Part shown: one piece after another, positions 9,522-20,514 of the stretch
Layout: every line of letters starts with the position of its first letter
Numbering within the stretch: position 1 is the stretch's first letter
Assembly (NCBI RefSeq): GCF_016861565.1
Contig: NZ_BOLK01000014.1
Span: 1 to 64,000, forward strand
From: Secundilactobacillus yichangensis
Lineage (GTDB): Bacteria; Bacillota; Bacilli; Lactobacillales; Lactobacillaceae
Length of the DNA: 64,000 nucleotides
Reading direction: 5' to 3'
Notes under the pieces: model-generated
Database searches by the model: none
What the model was told of the DNA's origin: nothing
What the model saw: the letters and a program-made list of their open reading frames with translations, nothing else
Program-made: the position numbers and the translations under genes

Positions 9522-9908
9522 TTATTTCGCTGTAACATCACTTGCTTTGTCATTTGGCAGACTATAAATCGTCTCCCCTGACTTAGCGTAGTAATACTTT
9601 GAACGAATGAGGTTTTCTAAATAATCCTTGTTATTCAAGAGTTTGACATTTTCATTCAGATTCTGATGGGTCTGCTTCACCCGTGCCAGTTTTTGCTGGC
9701 GGCGTGAAATTTGAACGTTAGTCTGGCTCATGGCGTTCTTTGCGTGAACAATCTGCACGCCCAAAAAAAGAAAAGCCAAACAAAAACCGCAAATAATAAT
9801 CAACGCCCGCTTCTTACGCCGCTTGCTCAATACTGCCCTGTGCGAATTCTTTTTAACTTCTCTTGTGTATTGATTATCAAGTTGCGTAATATTTGATTGT
9901 GTCGCCAT
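9522..9908 (-). CDS. divIC: Cell-division protein DivIC (FtsB-like)
   Basis: Bitopic membrane protein of the divisome, partner of FtsL and DivIB. It has a basic cytoplasmic N-terminus (KRRKKRA), one membrane segment LIIICGFCLAFLFLGVQIV (about 35-53), then an extracellular coiled coil and the typical YYYAKSGETIYSLP segment. I choose ATG 9908 (MATQSN), which has a G-rich ribosome site, giving 128 residues; an in-frame GTG five codons upstream is the alternative. A promoter lies about 40 nt upstream, so the gene can be expressed apart from rqcP. Confidence 0.93.
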   Translation of the reverse strand: MATQSNITQLDNQYTREVKKNSHRAVLSKRRKKRALIIICGFCLAFLFLGVQIVHAKNAMSQTNVQISRRQQKLARVKQTHQNLNENVKLLNNKDYLENLIRSKYYYAKSGETIYSLPNDKASDVTAK

Positions 9909-9944
9909 GTTAACGCCCCCCACGCCAATATCCTCATACTCAAA

Positions 9945-9973
9945 AGTATATCAACGATATTGTGGGTTGTCTA
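9945..9973 (-). promoter_or_regulatory. divIC promoter
   Basis: Minus strand TAGACA (9968-9973), 17 nt, TATACT (9945-9950), 37 nt before the divIC start. The remaining 130 nt up to rqcP holds no ORF I can support. Confidence 0.6.
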
Positions 9974-10102
9974 TGAGATTTAAAGCGGATTCACGGAATG
10001 TCACAAAACTGTAACAGTATAAAACCGTAACTTAGCGGTTTAAGTGTAAAACCTAACGAACAACTCATATTCAGACCTAACGATTACTAATACCTCTTTT
10101 AA

Positions 10103-10375
10103 TTACTCATTGCGATAATCTTTTTCGTAATCTTCACTGACGATTTTAAACATGTTTTCAGCATCCTGTTTTTTGGTGGTCTCCAGTAATTGAAGTACCT
10201 GAACGGTCAGGGTTTTATTGCCAAACTTTATGACCAAAATATCATTAGGAGAAACATCAGTCGATGACTTGGCAACCCGATCATTAATCGTAATTCGCCC
10301 CTTATCGGCAATCTCCTTAGCCACCGTCCGTCGTTTAATGATCCGTGACACCTTTAAAAATTTATCTAATCTCAT
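10103..10375 (-). CDS. rqcP: S4-domain RNA-binding protein RqcP (YabO)
   Basis: Small heat-shock-type S4 protein that helps RqcH add alanine tails to stalled nascent chains during ribosome quality control in Bacillus. The S4 fold is at residues 1-60 ([26 protein letters not shown]..., [11 protein letters not shown]...), with an acidic C-terminus; 90 residues fits. It lies 16 nt after the yabM-like gene and is probably in its operon. The order yabM-rqcP-divIC-yabR is the Bacillus order minus sporulation genes. Confidence 0.93.
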   Translation of the reverse strand: MRLDKFLKVSRIIKRRTVAKEIADKGRITINDRVAKSSTDVSPNDILVIKFGNKTLTVQVLQLLETTKKQDAENMFKIVSEDYEKDYRNE

Positions 10376-10391
10376 TATGTGCCTCCATTGT

Positions 10392-11972
10392 TTATTTTTT
10401 AAACCAGCGCAGCCAGCGATCGGCCTGCGGCAGCAACAGCCACTCCCGCAACGTCAGTAATTTTAACCTTAAAGCAAGTGACATAAAGACTAGTACACCA
10501 ACCAGCACGCCTAAAATTGCATCAGCTAGTGCCTTCATCCGTGGTGACCAGGCCGCCACCAGCCAATTACCGACTGGCATAGCAATGCGGACAGCTACCA
10601 GCATTGCCAGCGAAATCACGAGTAATTTAACTAAAAAGCCCTGATTAAACGCTGTTAGCTGCTCCTTTCGCAACTGCCGCATCAGAAAGCCCGCCATCAC
10701 TATTAAGGCGACGACCGTTACCCAGCTGGCACCGATTGCGCCAGCCCGAATGACTGCCCACTGATTGAAGATGATTTTCACCAAGAATCCTAGTACTAAA
10801 CCGGCTACGGTAACCGTAAACTGGTTCAAACTCTGCAAAATGCTGTTATCGATCATGATCAGGGTAGCAAAGATAATGCTTAAAACGTAAACCGACAGCA
10901 TGCTGTTACCTTCTTGATTACCAAAGAGCAGCACGTTAACTTCTGGCATTAACGCAATCAGTCCTACCGCCGCTGCGGTAGCAATCGCGACACTCATCCG
11001 AACGACAGTTTTAGCCTGCCGCGCAAACTGCCGGCGGGTGCCGTGGGTCAATGCCTCAGTTAGTGATGGCAGAAGCGACGACGAAAACGACGTGGCAACC
11101 ACCAGACCCAATTGTACTAATGGCTGTCCCCGGTCGTAGACCCCCTTTATTGACTTGGCAATTATCGGAGCTTGCCCCTGGATCATTAAACCGCGCATGA
11201 CGGTAAATGAATCAACCAGCTGTAACAGCACCATCATTGATGCAAATAAACTGATCGTTCCCCCTTCAATCAATAAGCGTTTTGCGAGGGTTCCATAACT
11301 TTGGGTAATCGGCTGCTGACCAGCTTCAAAAAGCTGGACTCTGCGATGACGAACGTAGTACAGCATGACAGCAGAAGCCATGATAGCGGCAATCGGCGCG
11401 CTGCTCATAGTCCACGTGCCCATTCGATAAACGTTCCAGTGACGACTCATGGCCCAGTAGGCCACAAATAAAATCACCGTTACGCGAACGGTCTGCTCTG
11501 CCAATTGGGACAATGCAGTTGGCCGCATATCATATTCACCTTGAAAATAGCCACGGCTTACTGCCAGAAATGGTGAGAATAAAAACAGCCAACTCACCGA
11601 GCGAATGATCGGTGTCAGGCCAGGATCACCCATTGCACTGGCAATCGGTAACGCCAGCCCCTGCAACCCCAAAAAGATGATCAGCGAAAAACCAGCTAAG
11701 AGAATGAAGATTCGCGAGAGCAGTGTCATTTTAGTTTTAACGGTATCACTTTCAGCAACCAGCTTCGAAATAAACATCGGCAGACCGCTTAACGCAAACG
11801 TCATGCCAATCCCATAAATCGGGTAAATTTGCTGGTACACATAAAAACCCGTGTTCCCAACCATGTTTTGGAAAGGAACCCGATAAACCGCACTTAAAAT
11901 TTTGGCAATTAGTGACGCTACTGACAGCAACAAGGCTCCTTGCATCACCGTTTTCATTGTTTTACGTTGCAT
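10392..11972 (-). CDS. yabM: MOP-family lipid flippase, YabM/SpoVB-like
   Basis: Polytopic membrane protein of the MOP/polysaccharide-export superfamily, with about 14 hydrophobic segments over 526 residues. The N-terminus ([22 protein letters not shown]) matches the SpoVB/YabM/MurJ-Amj-type signature. In this genomic slot Bacillus has yabM. The likely role is moving an undecaprenyl-linked envelope precursor across the membrane; the true substrate cannot be read from sequence. It starts 8 nt after the mfd stop and is 16 nt from rqcP, so it is in the same transcription unit. MurJ-type activity is possible but unproven. Confidence 0.9.
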   Translation of the reverse strand: MQRKTMKTVMQGALLLSVASLIAKILSAVYRVPFQNMVGNTGFYVYQQIYPIYGIGMTFALSGLPMFISKLVAESDTVKTKMTLLSRIFILLAGFSLIIFLGLQGLALPIASAMGDPGLTPIIRSVSWLFLFSPFLAVSRGYFQGEYDMRPTALSQLAEQTVRVTVILFVAYWAMSRHWNVYRMGTWTMSSAPIAAIMASAVMLYYVRHRRVQLFEAGQQPITQSYGTLAKRLLIEGGTISLFASMMVLLQLVDSFTVMRGLMIQGQAPIIAKSIKGVYDRGQPLVQLGLVVATSFSSSLLPSLTEALTHGTRRQFARQAKTVVRMSVAIATAAAVGLIALMPEVNVLLFGNQEGNSMLSVYVLSIIFATLIMIDNSILQSLNQFTVTVAGLVLGFLVKIIFNQWAVIRAGAIGASWVTVVALIVMAGFLMRQLRKEQLTAFNQGFLVKLLVISLAMLVAVRIAMPVGNWLVAAWSPRMKALADAILGVLVGVLVFMSLALRLKLLTLREWLLLPQADRWLRWFKK

Positions 11973-11979
11973 AATTCAC

Positions 11980-14900
11980 CTATTTTGTCGTTGTTTCAAC
12001 AACCATTTCACTCAGTGCTCTGACAAACTGATTTAATTCAGCCATCCAGTTTTCAGCCGCCATCTTCGGTTGAATCACCAGCTTGACCACTAACTTGTCA
12101 TTGGACAGACCAACTGTCGCCTTTAGCTTTGTGTTGGACAACGCTTTAAAAACGTCCTCACCGCTAAAATGCTCTGTTCCTTTAACCGAAAAGATCACTT
12201 CAATTTGATCTTTGATCCGGTGAATCTTTTCAATCAAGGCTTCATCCGCCTGAATCTTAACCTGGCTGATAGCTAATAAATTAGTCACTTCAACTGGGTA
12301 TTCACCGAACCGATCGATCAAATCATCCTGCACTTCAGTGATATCATCCGGCCCTTCGATCTGACGAATTCGCTTGTACATTTCGATTTTTTGCTGCTGA
12401 TCCGCAATGTAGGTATCTGGCAGATAAGCTTCCAGCCCAAGCTCAACCGTCGTATCCGTTTTCGGCTTAGCCTTTTTACCTTGCTTCTTGGAGACGGCAT
12501 CCGTCAGCATTTGCGTATACAAATCGTAACCCACAGAATCAATAAAGCCGCTTTGCTGTTTGCCCAGCAAGTTACCCGCACCACGAATGGACAGGTCCCG
12601 CATGGCAATTTTGAAGCCAGAACCCAGCTCCGTAAAGTCCTTAATGGCTTCCAGCCGCTTTTCACTGACTTCGGTCAGCACCTTGTTAGGCTGATACATA
12701 AAATACGAGTAGGCAACCCGGTTGCTACGGCCAATTCGGCCCCGCAACTGATAAAGCTGCGACAGGCCCATGTGGTCTGCATCTTCCACAAACAACGTGT
12801 TGGCATTGGGAATATCCATCCCGGTTTCAATAATTGTCGTCGTGACCAAGACATCATATTCACCACGAATGAAATCGTACAAAATCCCTTCCAGCTGCGC
12901 TTCAGTCATCTGGCCATGGATGTAAGCCACTTCAGCATCGGGCACTAACGCTTTGATCTGACTAACCGTTTCTTCAATGTCACCGACCCGGTTATGCAGG
13001 TAAAAGACCTGACCGCCACGTTGCATTTCGCGACGAATACCGTCCTGAATAGCACCGGCATTTTGTTCCATCACGTACGTTTGAATCGGGAACCGGTTAG
13101 CTGGCGGTGTCTCAATCACCGAAAGGTCCCGGACACCAAGCATTGACATGTGCAGCGTCCGTGGAATTGGGGTGGCCGTCAGTGTCAAAACATCGACTTG
13201 AGACTTCATCTGCTTCAGCTTTTCCTTGTGCTTGACCCCGAACCGCTGCTCTTCATCGACGAGCAGCAATCCAAGGTCTTTAAACTTAACGTCCTTTGAA
13301 AGTAACCGGTGAGTCCCCACGACAATGTCCACACTGCCATCCTCTAAACCGTGAATGATCTGGTGAACTTCTTTAGTTGTCTGGAACCGCGACAAAATGG
13401 CCACGTTCACTGGGAAACCCTCAAACCGGTTAGTCATGGTGTCATAATGCTGCTGTGCCAAAATTGTTGTCGGCACTAGAAAAGCAACTTGTTTACCCGC
13501 TTCAATCGCTTTGAAAGCAGCCCGTAAGGCCACTTCAGTTTTCCCGTAACCCACGTCACCGACCAGCAGCCGGTCCATTGGTTTCGGCTTTTCCATATCG
13601 TGTTTAATTTCTTCGATACTACGTAATTGGTCAGGCGTTTCAGAGTAAGGAAATTCATTATCAAATTCCTCCTGATAAGTGTCATCGTGAGGAAAGGCAT
13701 ACCCTTTCTCCGAATCCCGCTTGGCATACAATTCGATCAAGTCATCAGCAATGTCCTCAATCTTAGCGGCAACTTTTTTCTTGGTTTTCGCCCAGTCAGA
13801 ACCGCCCAGTTTGTTAATGTGCGGCTTCTTATCTTCAGAGGAAACGTACTTCTGAATGAGGTTTAACTGCGTTACCGGGATAAATAACTTGGCGTCTTTT
13901 TGATACGCAATGGTCATGTAGTCCTGGTGGACACCGTCGACTTCTAGCGTCTGCATGCCTTCAAAGCGGCCGATCCCATGGTTAACGTGAACCACGTAGT
14001 CACCGGGTTTCAGATCCGTGTAACTCTTCAGCCGTTCCGCGTTTTGCATGGTTTGACGGCGGCGGTGATGCTTTGTGACCTGCTTAAACATTTCGGCTTC
14101 GGTGATCACGACCAGCTTAGCATCCGGTAATTCAAAACCGGTTTGACTAGCAGCCGGTATGATTTGAACGACACCGGGTTGAATATCACTGGCCTTTGTC
14201 ATCACAGCGTTAATGTTGAAATCATCGAGGGTCTGAGAAACCTTATTAAGTCGCTCCTCATTAGCCATCATCATGACAACGGTTTGTTTTGAAGCCTGCC
14301 AGCGATTAATTTCCTGTTTCAGCAATGGCATTTGGCCAAAGAACTGCTGCATCGCCCGGGTCTTAATTTCAATCAGCTGGTCAAAGCGCATGTTACCCAT
14401 ACCCTTTTGAAAAAGCGCGAAAAAGATTTCAGCGTGCGAATCACGTTTCAGCACGTCTTGGAAATGCAATCCAAACTGCTGGTCACTGAAGATCTGATGT
14501 GCACTAAGTCTATCAACGATCCAGTTAGCTTCATCAGACTCCAATTGCTTATTGGTGTCCCGTAACCTCGGATAGTCGTCGATGAGCAGTAATCCTTTAT
14601 CGCTCAAATAATCCAGCAAATTCGTCTTGCCAAAAAAGTCACTGGCAAATAATCTTAACTCGGCAGAAACATCCCCCTTGGTCAAGGCTTCAATCAGGGG
14701 GGTGATACTATTTGCAAGGTGTTCACCATCTTCATCGGACAGTTTTTTTCGCTCCTTGGTTAATTTCTTATTTAACGCGTCAGCCGCCGTTTTTCTCTGT
14801 TCCGGCGTCATTAACAGATCCGTCACCGGATGAATGTCGACTGAATCAATGTTTTTAACACTCCGTTGCGTGCTGGCGTCAAAGTAGCGCAACGAATCAA

Positions 14901-15495
14901 TCTCAGTATCAAACAGATCGACTCGTACAGGATATTCCGTATCCAGTGGGTAAATGTCAATAATTGACCCGCGAATGGCAAAATCACCGGGAGCGTCAAC
15001 CAGTTTTTGCCTGACGTACCCCATTCGCTGTAACCGGGCAGCAAGAGCCTCTAAGTCAACCTCGCCATCCGCTTCAAGCGGAATTTGTGCCTGACTAAAC
15101 AGTTTTGGATCAGGCAACTGACGGCGCAGTCCAGAAACCGACGTGACGATCACCGCTGGTTTCTCCTGCGTTAGCGCACTGAGCGCCTGAATCCGCTGAC
15201 TCTGAAAATCTGGTGAGCTAGTGGCAATCTCTGCAGCCAGCAGCTCTTCAACCGGAAATTCATACAGCTGATCATCCGTCAACTGACCACTTAACTCATC
15301 AGTCAGCTGATCTGCATGATACATTGTGTCGGTCACGAAAATCATCGGCCGCTGTTCTTTTTGCAGCAAGGTCTGGATTAACAGTGCCCGAGCTGAACCG
15401 GCAATCCCAGTCAGAAGTTCACGGTCTCTATGCTCAAACCCATCAACTGCCTGTTGGTACTGCGGCATATTTGCAAAAAAATCTGCAAGTTGCAC
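11980..15495 (-). CDS. mfd: Transcription-repair coupling factor
   Basis: DNA translocase that removes stalled RNA polymerase and recruits UvrA. 1171 residues, full length. The N-terminal UvrB-like module precedes the CarD-like RNA-polymerase-interacting domain (GDYVVHVNHGIGRFEGMQTL, about 500). The SF2 helicase core has RLLVGDVGYGKTEVALRAAF, VDEEQRFG, LTATPIPRT and QLRGRIGRS, and the C-terminal TRCF domain follows. It lies 13 nt downstream of pth. mfd-pth adjacency is conserved across Firmicutes. The ATG start has an AAGGAG ribosome site. Confidence 0.98.
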   Translation of the reverse strand: MQLADFFANMPQYQQAVDGFEHRDRELLTGIAGSARALLIQTLLQKEQRPMIFVTDTMYHADQLTDELSGQLTDDQLYEFPVEELLAAEIATSSPDFQSQRIQALSALTQEKPAVIVTSVSGLRRQLPDPKLFSQAQIPLEADGEVDLEALAARLQRMGYVRQKLVDAPGDFAIRGSIIDIYPLDTEYPVRVDLFDTEIDSLRYFDASTQRSVKNIDSVDIHPVTDLLMTPEQRKTAADALNKKLTKERKKLSDEDGEHLANSITPLIEALTKGDVSAELRLFASDFFGKTNLLDYLSDKGLLLIDDYPRLRDTNKQLESDEANWIVDRLSAHQIFSDQQFGLHFQDVLKRDSHAEIFFALFQKGMGNMRFDQLIEIKTRAMQQFFGQMPLLKQEINRWQASKQTVVMMMANEERLNKVSQTLDDFNINAVMTKASDIQPGVVQIIPAASQTGFELPDAKLVVITEAEMFKQVTKHHRRRQTMQNAERLKSYTDLKPGDYVVHVNHGIGRFEGMQTLEVDGVHQDYMTIAYQKDAKLFIPVTQLNLIQKYVSSEDKKPHINKLGGSDWAKTKKKVAAKIEDIADDLIELYAKRDSEKGYAFPHDDTYQEEFDNEFPYSETPDQLRSIEEIKHDMEKPKPMDRLLVGDVGYGKTEVALRAAFKAIEAGKQVAFLVPTTILAQQHYDTMTNRFEGFPVNVAILSRFQTTKEVHQIIHGLEDGSVDIVVGTHRLLSKDVKFKDLGLLLVDEEQRFGVKHKEKLKQMKSQVDVLTLTATPIPRTLHMSMLGVRDLSVIETPPANRFPIQTYVMEQNAGAIQDGIRREMQRGGQVFYLHNRVGDIEETVSQIKALVPDAEVAYIHGQMTEAQLEGILYDFIRGEYDVLVTTTIIETGMDIPNANTLFVEDADHMGLSQLYQLRGRIGRSNRVAYSYFMYQPNKVLTEVSEKRLEAIKDFTELGSGFKIAMRDLSIRGAGNLLGKQQSGFIDSVGYDLYTQMLTDAVSKKQGKKAKPKTDTTVELGLEAYLPDTYIADQQQKIEMYKRIRQIEGPDDITEVQDDLIDRFGEYPVEVTNLLAISQVKIQADEALIEKIHRIKDQIEVIFSVKGTEHFSGEDVFKALSNTKLKATVGLSNDKLVVKLVIQPKMAAENWMAELNQFVRALSEMVVETTTK

Positions 15496-15508
15496 TTAGC
15501 TTCACTCC

Positions 15509-16066
15509 TTAATTATATTGGTTCTCCAAATCTGGGATCGTTTTACCATCAACCCAGTCAAACAGTGCTGATACCGCGTGATCTGCGGCAATGTTAAAGG
15601 TTGCCCGCTGTTCTTCAGTGAATTTACCAAGAACGTAATTTACCACCGTAGTCTTTTGAGGATGCTGAATTCCTACCTTGATCCGGTTAAATTCAGTAGT
15701 ACCCAAAGCGGCAATAATGCTTTTAATACCGTTATGACCACCGGCAGAACCCTTTGGCCGAATCCGAATCTTACCCAACGGCATGTCCATATCGTCATGC
15801 ACCACGATCAAATCATCAATGTCCAGCTTGTAAAACCGCATTAGAGCACCGACCGCCCGGCCAGATTCATTCATAAACGTGGTGGGCTCAACCAGCATGA
15901 CCTTTTCACCGTTCACTTGACCGGTAGCCAGCTTGGCTTCCATCTTGCGGCTGGTAAACTGAAGGCCTGCTTTTTGTGCAAACTGCTCCACAACCATAAA
16001 CCCGGTATTGTGCCGCGTCTGCTTGTACTGCGGGCCAATATTTCCAAGCCCAACGATCATCTTCAT
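15509..16066 (-). CDS. pth: Peptidyl-tRNA hydrolase
   Basis: Releases tRNA from prematurely dropped peptidyl-tRNA. 185 residues, standard size. Catalytic and binding motifs are intact: GLGNIGPQYKQTRHNTGF (catalytic His about 20), TFMNESGRAVG, VVHDDMDMPLG and KGSAGGHNG. It begins the leftward pth-mfd-yabM unit and is divergent from ldh across about 320 nt. Confidence 0.97.
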   Translation of the reverse strand: MKMIVGLGNIGPQYKQTRHNTGFMVVEQFAQKAGLQFTSRKMEAKLATGQVNGEKVMLVEPTTFMNESGRAVGALMRFYKLDIDDLIVVHDDMDMPLGKIRIRPKGSAGGHNGIKSIIAALGTTEFNRIKVGIQHPQKTTVVNYVLGKFTEEQRATFNIAADHAVSALFDWVDGKTIPDLENQYN

Positions 16067-17338
<1,272 letters not shown>

Positions 17339-17339
17339 T

Positions 17340-17400
17340 TGATATTCCGCAAAACTACGGTATATCAAGGTTGGCACCTCTAATTTAGAGGTGCCTTTTT
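17340..17400 (+). terminator. ldh terminator (double hairpin)
   Basis: First TTGATAT-CCG / CGG-ATATCAA (17340-17369), which includes the stop-proximal bases. Then GGCACCTCT/AGAGGTGCC (17373-17381/17387-17395) with a T-run to 17400. The second is a classic intrinsic terminator. Confidence 0.85.
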
Positions 17401-17470
17401 CGGTGAAGATAAATTGAGTTTTGGCTGATTATGCTTTATCCTTATAGGTGACCATAAGGAGGATCAGAAC

Positions 17471-18850
17471 ATGACACATCGTTCACGTTGGGTCTCCGCG
17501 GGCTTAGCTGTAATTGCAATTCTTGGAATCGGTTACGGCTGGCGAACGGCCCATTATAATAGCCACTTTTTGAGCGACACCCAAATTGGTGGTATTCAGG
17601 TTGGCGGTCAGACTGCTGACCAAGCAGCTCAGACTTTAAAAGCCAAGCTTTCTAATCAAACTTATACAGTTAAGGAGCACTCAAAGACCTTGGCACAGTT
17701 CTCATCTCGTGAAGCTGGCGTCAAAGCCTATTCAGCTACCCAGCTTAAGCAAATGATTGCCAAGCAAAATTCATATAGCTGGCCAGTACATGCCATTAAC
17801 GCTTCAGCAGATGATCAACGGCTGAGTGCCAGTGCAATGGATGATTCAGATTTAACGATCTTAGCTAATAGAATTGTGCAAACTGCCGGCAGTGAGCGTA
17901 CTGCAACTCATAATGCTAAACTAGTTTATAAAGGGCATCAATTTACCATTCAAAAACCAGTTTACGGCACTGAAGTTTCTCAAGCATCAGTTAAGGCAGC
18001 ACTGGCTAATGCCATTGAAAATCATCAATCAACCATTAACTTAGCGCACGCTTACGTGAAACCAACTGTATTGGCTAACAGCAAATCACTGGTTAATGCT
18101 AAGAATCAAGCCGAAAAATTGGCTAAAAACCGGATCACTTACCGGATCACCAATCATTCGGTACGGGTCCCTAGTGAAGAGATCGCTAGTTGGCTAACAA
18201 CTAAGAAGGGTAAGATTACCACCTCAAACGCAAAGGTTGAGAAGTATTTGATTAAACTGAGCCACCAGTACGGTACGATTCATAAAACCCGTCATTTTAA
18301 AGCGCATGACGGAAGAACCTATAAAGTTCCTGCTGGCTTGTACGGCTGGAGTATTAAAGTTACCGCAGAAACACCGATCCTTTCAAAGGCCGTTTTAGCA
18401 GGCAAACCCGTTACACGGACGCCTGTCATCCAAGGAACTGGCTATCATAAGGATGGCTCCGATCTTGGCAGTACCTACATTGAGGTTTCTAAGCCTGAAC
18501 AGCATATGTGGGTTCATAAGAATGGGAAAGTGATCATTTCAACCGCAGTCGTTACCGGTAAACCGGTTTCCGGGACTACCCCTTCAGGTGTCTGGGATGT
18601 TTGGAGTAAGCAGCGGAACGCTGTGTTACGTGGCAAGAATGACGATGGCTCTAACTATGCATCACCGGTAAAATACTGGATGCCAATTGATAATACCGGA
18701 GTTGGTATTCATGACTCACCATGGCAACCGCGTTATGGTGGTAATTGGTACTTAACTCACGGTTCACACGGCTGTGTCAATACGCCACCATCCGTTGTTG
18801 GTAAGGTTTACGCTGCAGTACCATTGCATACAGCAGTTGTTATCTATTAA
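17471..18850 (+). CDS. L,D-transpeptidase (YkuD) with PG-binding region
   Basis: Cell-envelope enzyme predicted to form 3-3 peptidoglycan crosslinks or attach or trim stem peptides. An N-terminal signal anchor (VSAGLAVIAILGIGYG, residues about 8-23) is followed by a long extracellular PG_binding_4-type region (about 33-310). The C-terminal YkuD catalytic domain (about 325-459) has the active-site segment HGSHGCVN, with catalytic Cys435 and His433. Length (459) and layout resemble the enterococcal Ldt-fm type. Such enzymes can give beta-lactam-insensitive crosslinking. It has a monocistronic layout between ldh and cbpA, with its own terminator. Confidence 0.92.
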   Translation: MTHRSRWVSAGLAVIAILGIGYGWRTAHYNSHFLSDTQIGGIQVGGQTADQAAQTLKAKLSNQTYTVKEHSKTLAQFSSREAGVKAYSATQLKQMIAKQNSYSWPVHAINASADDQRLSASAMDDSDLTILANRIVQTAGSERTATHNAKLVYKGHQFTIQKPVYGTEVSQASVKAALANAIENHQSTINLAHAYVKPTVLANSKSLVNAKNQAEKLAKNRITYRITNHSVRVPSEEIASWLTTKKGKITTSNAKVEKYLIKLSHQYGTIHKTRHFKAHDGRTYKVPAGLYGWSIKVTAETPILSKAVLAGKPVTRTPVIQGTGYHKDGSDLGSTYIEVSKPEQHMWVHKNGKVIISTAVVTGKPVSGTTPSGVWDVWSKQRNAVLRGKNDDGSNYASPVKYWMPIDNTGVGIHDSPWQPRYGGNWYLTHGSHGCVNTPPSVVGKVYAAVPLHTAVVIY

Positions 18851-18869
18851 ACATTAACTAATTCTCACT

Positions 18870-18910
18870 AGCTTGGTTCATCAGTTAATTACTGATGACC
18901 GAGCTTTTTT
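18870..18910 (+). terminator. L,D-transpeptidase gene terminator
   Basis: AGCTTGGT-CATCAGT / ACTGATG-ACCGAGCT (18870-18905) then six T. It lies 19 nt past the stop. Confidence 0.85.
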
Positions 18911-18987
18911 ATTTAAATGACCAAGAAGTTTTCCGTGTATTTTAATTTGATTACTAGTGATTTTTTCCTAATAAACCGCCATTCAAG

Positions 18988-19017
18988 TTGTTCCTAATGT
19001 GAGTTTTATGGTATGAT
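18988..19017 (+). promoter_or_regulatory. cbpA promoter
   Basis: TTGTTC (18988-18993), 18 nt, TATGAT (19012-19017), about 45 nt before the start codon. Confidence 0.55.
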
Positions 19018-19063
19018 ATTTTTAGTTTATTAGAGAGTTCTAATTATTAGGAGGTTACACCCA

Positions 19064-19705
19064 ATGTTGTTGAAATCCTTAATCAAGCCTAAAGAGCGAC
19101 TGGTGACCGTTCAGGAAAACGTCACTTTAGAAGAAGCTCTTAAGATACTTGAAGATTCCGGTTATCGCTGTGTTCCAATTTTAGATGAAACCGGGACAAT
19201 TTTCCGGGGTAACATATATAAAATGCATATCTACCGGCATAAATCACGTGGTGGCGATATGCAATTACCAGTCACGACTTTATTAAAAAACGCAACCAAG
19301 TTTATTAAAATCGACGCCGCGTTCTTCAACGTTTTTTTCTCAATTAAAGATCTCCCATATATCGCCGTACTTGATGCAGAAAATAAATTCTATGGTATCT
19401 TGACCCATACCCGACTCATGGACATGCTTTCTCAATCTTGGAACGTCAATATCGGTTCCTATGTATTAACGGTTGTGTCACCAGGCACCCGTGGTGATTT
19501 GGTTGGGATCGCCAAAATCATTACAAAATACACCAGTATCGCCAGCGTGATCAGTCTTGATGCCCGTGATGGTGAATTAGTCCACCGTATCATGTTCACC
19601 CTGCCAGCTGATGTTGATAAGCCAAGGCTTGATCGGATAGTGCGTGCCTTGGAACGAAAAGACTTTAAGGTACCAGAAATTGAAAATTTGAACCACGAGA
19701 TTTAG
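19064..19705 (+). CDS. cbpA: CBS-pair protein, CbpA-like c-di-AMP sensor
   Basis: 213-residue cytoplasmic protein with a CBS pair (residues about 1-130: RLVTVQENVTLEEALKILEDSGYRCVPIL ... PYIAVLDAENKFYGILTHTRLMDML). A C-terminal ACT-like beta-alpha domain follows (about 138-205: YVLTVVSPGTRGDLVGIAKIIT). CBS plus ACT at this length matches CbpA, a c-di-AMP-binding protein known from Listeria and conserved in Lactobacillales; the shorter CbpB/DarB type lacks the ACT part. Ligand binding here is inferred from family resemblance only. AGGAGG lies 8 nt before ATG. Confidence 0.8.
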   Translation: MLLKSLIKPKERLVTVQENVTLEEALKILEDSGYRCVPILDETGTIFRGNIYKMHIYRHKSRGGDMQLPVTTLLKNATKFIKIDAAFFNVFFSIKDLPYIAVLDAENKFYGILTHTRLMDMLSQSWNVNIGSYVLTVVSPGTRGDLVGIAKIITKYTSIASVISLDARDGELVHRIMFTLPADVDKPRLDRIVRALERKDFKVPEIENLNHEI

Positions 19706-19783
19706 TTCGAAACATCATTCAGTTAACTTCAGACCAAACCGGGGCAGCAACTGATCGCTGCCTGTTGAATTCCAGATACTTTA

Positions 19784-19840
19784 TAACACAAATAAGACCG
19801 ACTCCGTCATGAATCTCCGGAATCGGTCTTATTTGTGTTA
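19784..19840. repeat. Long inverted repeat between converging cbpA and mazF
   Basis: Perfect 18 bp arms TAACACAAATAAGACCGA (19784-19801) and its complement (19823-19840). The helix extends inward by TCCG/CGGA after one mismatch, leaving an 11 nt loop. It sits between two converging genes and is probably a bidirectional terminator. Neither side has a real T-run beyond the arms, which is unusual. Confidence 0.8.
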
Positions 19841-19895
19841 AATTCAGGAATTTAACGAGTTATGTTGCACTCTTGTCCTATGTAAGTTTACAAAA

Positions 19896-20282
19896 TTAAG
19901 CTCGCTTATGCTGCTTATAGTCACTCTTCTTATTAAGACCAATGCTGACCTCTAACGCATGATCCACTTGATGCATGGTCCCTTCATCTAACTGTGCCAC
20001 ATGATCCTTCAATCGCTGTTTATCAATTGTTCGAATCTGCTCCAACAAAATCACCGAGTCTTTTTCAATTCCCGTATGATGAGCTTTAATTGGCACGTGC
20101 GTTGGCATTTTAGGCTTTGAAATTCGGGCCGTAATGGCAGCTACAATCACAGTTGGGCTGTAATGATTACCAATGTTATTTTGGACAATCAGCACTGGTC
20201 TGACTCCGCCCTGTTCCGATCCAACTACGGGCGATAAATCGGCATAATAGATATCGCCCCGTTTGATCACATCATTTGCCAT
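19896..20282 (-). CDS. mazF: MazF/EndoA (PemK) family endoribonuclease toxin
   Basis: Sequence-specific mRNA interferase of the PemK/MazF fold. The N-terminus [29 protein letters not shown] is the classic EndoA segment, carrying the GDI/EQGGxRP catalytic region. A later segment is [17 protein letters not shown]. 128 residues, slightly longer at the C-terminus (basic [11 protein letters not shown]) than the 116 of Bacillus NdoA. As in Bacillus it follows alr. The MazE-type antitoxin gene expected between alr and mazF is not visible: the 232 nt gap has the alr terminator and no ORF of normal size. Confidence 0.92.
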   Translation of the reverse strand: MANDVIKRGDIYYADLSPVVGSEQGGVRPVLIVQNNIGNHYSPTVIVAAITARISKPKMPTHVPIKAHHTGIEKDSVILLEQIRTIDKQRLKDHVAQLDEGTMHQVDHALEVSIGLNKKSDYKQHKRA

Positions 20283-20461
20283 CTCTTCATCCCCTGTTCT
20301 CGTGCCACTGCCAGTTGGTGATCCTCCAAATAAAGCTAACTGGGTGGCTTGATGTTTCCTTAGTAAGCAAAATTCAAATCATCATCGCGTTCGCGCTATA
20401 ACTTTTCGTGATAGATTTCTTTTATCCGTTACTTATTCTTATAATTTTACCATTGCCGTCA

Positions 20462-20514
20462 ATAAAAAAGAACCCCTTGCCCGGGTTTGGTCAGGTAAAA
20501 GGCTCTTTTTAGCT
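20462..20514 (-). terminator. alr terminator
   Basis: Minus strand GAGCCTTTT pairs with AAGGGGTTC, with wobbles, then a T-run (20463-20469). It directly follows the alr stop, so mazF likely needs its own promoter. Confidence 0.7.

Noticed and set aside
12391-12948. 185-codon open frame on the plus strand
   Set aside because: Antisense inside mfd, no ribosome site, no domain resemblance.
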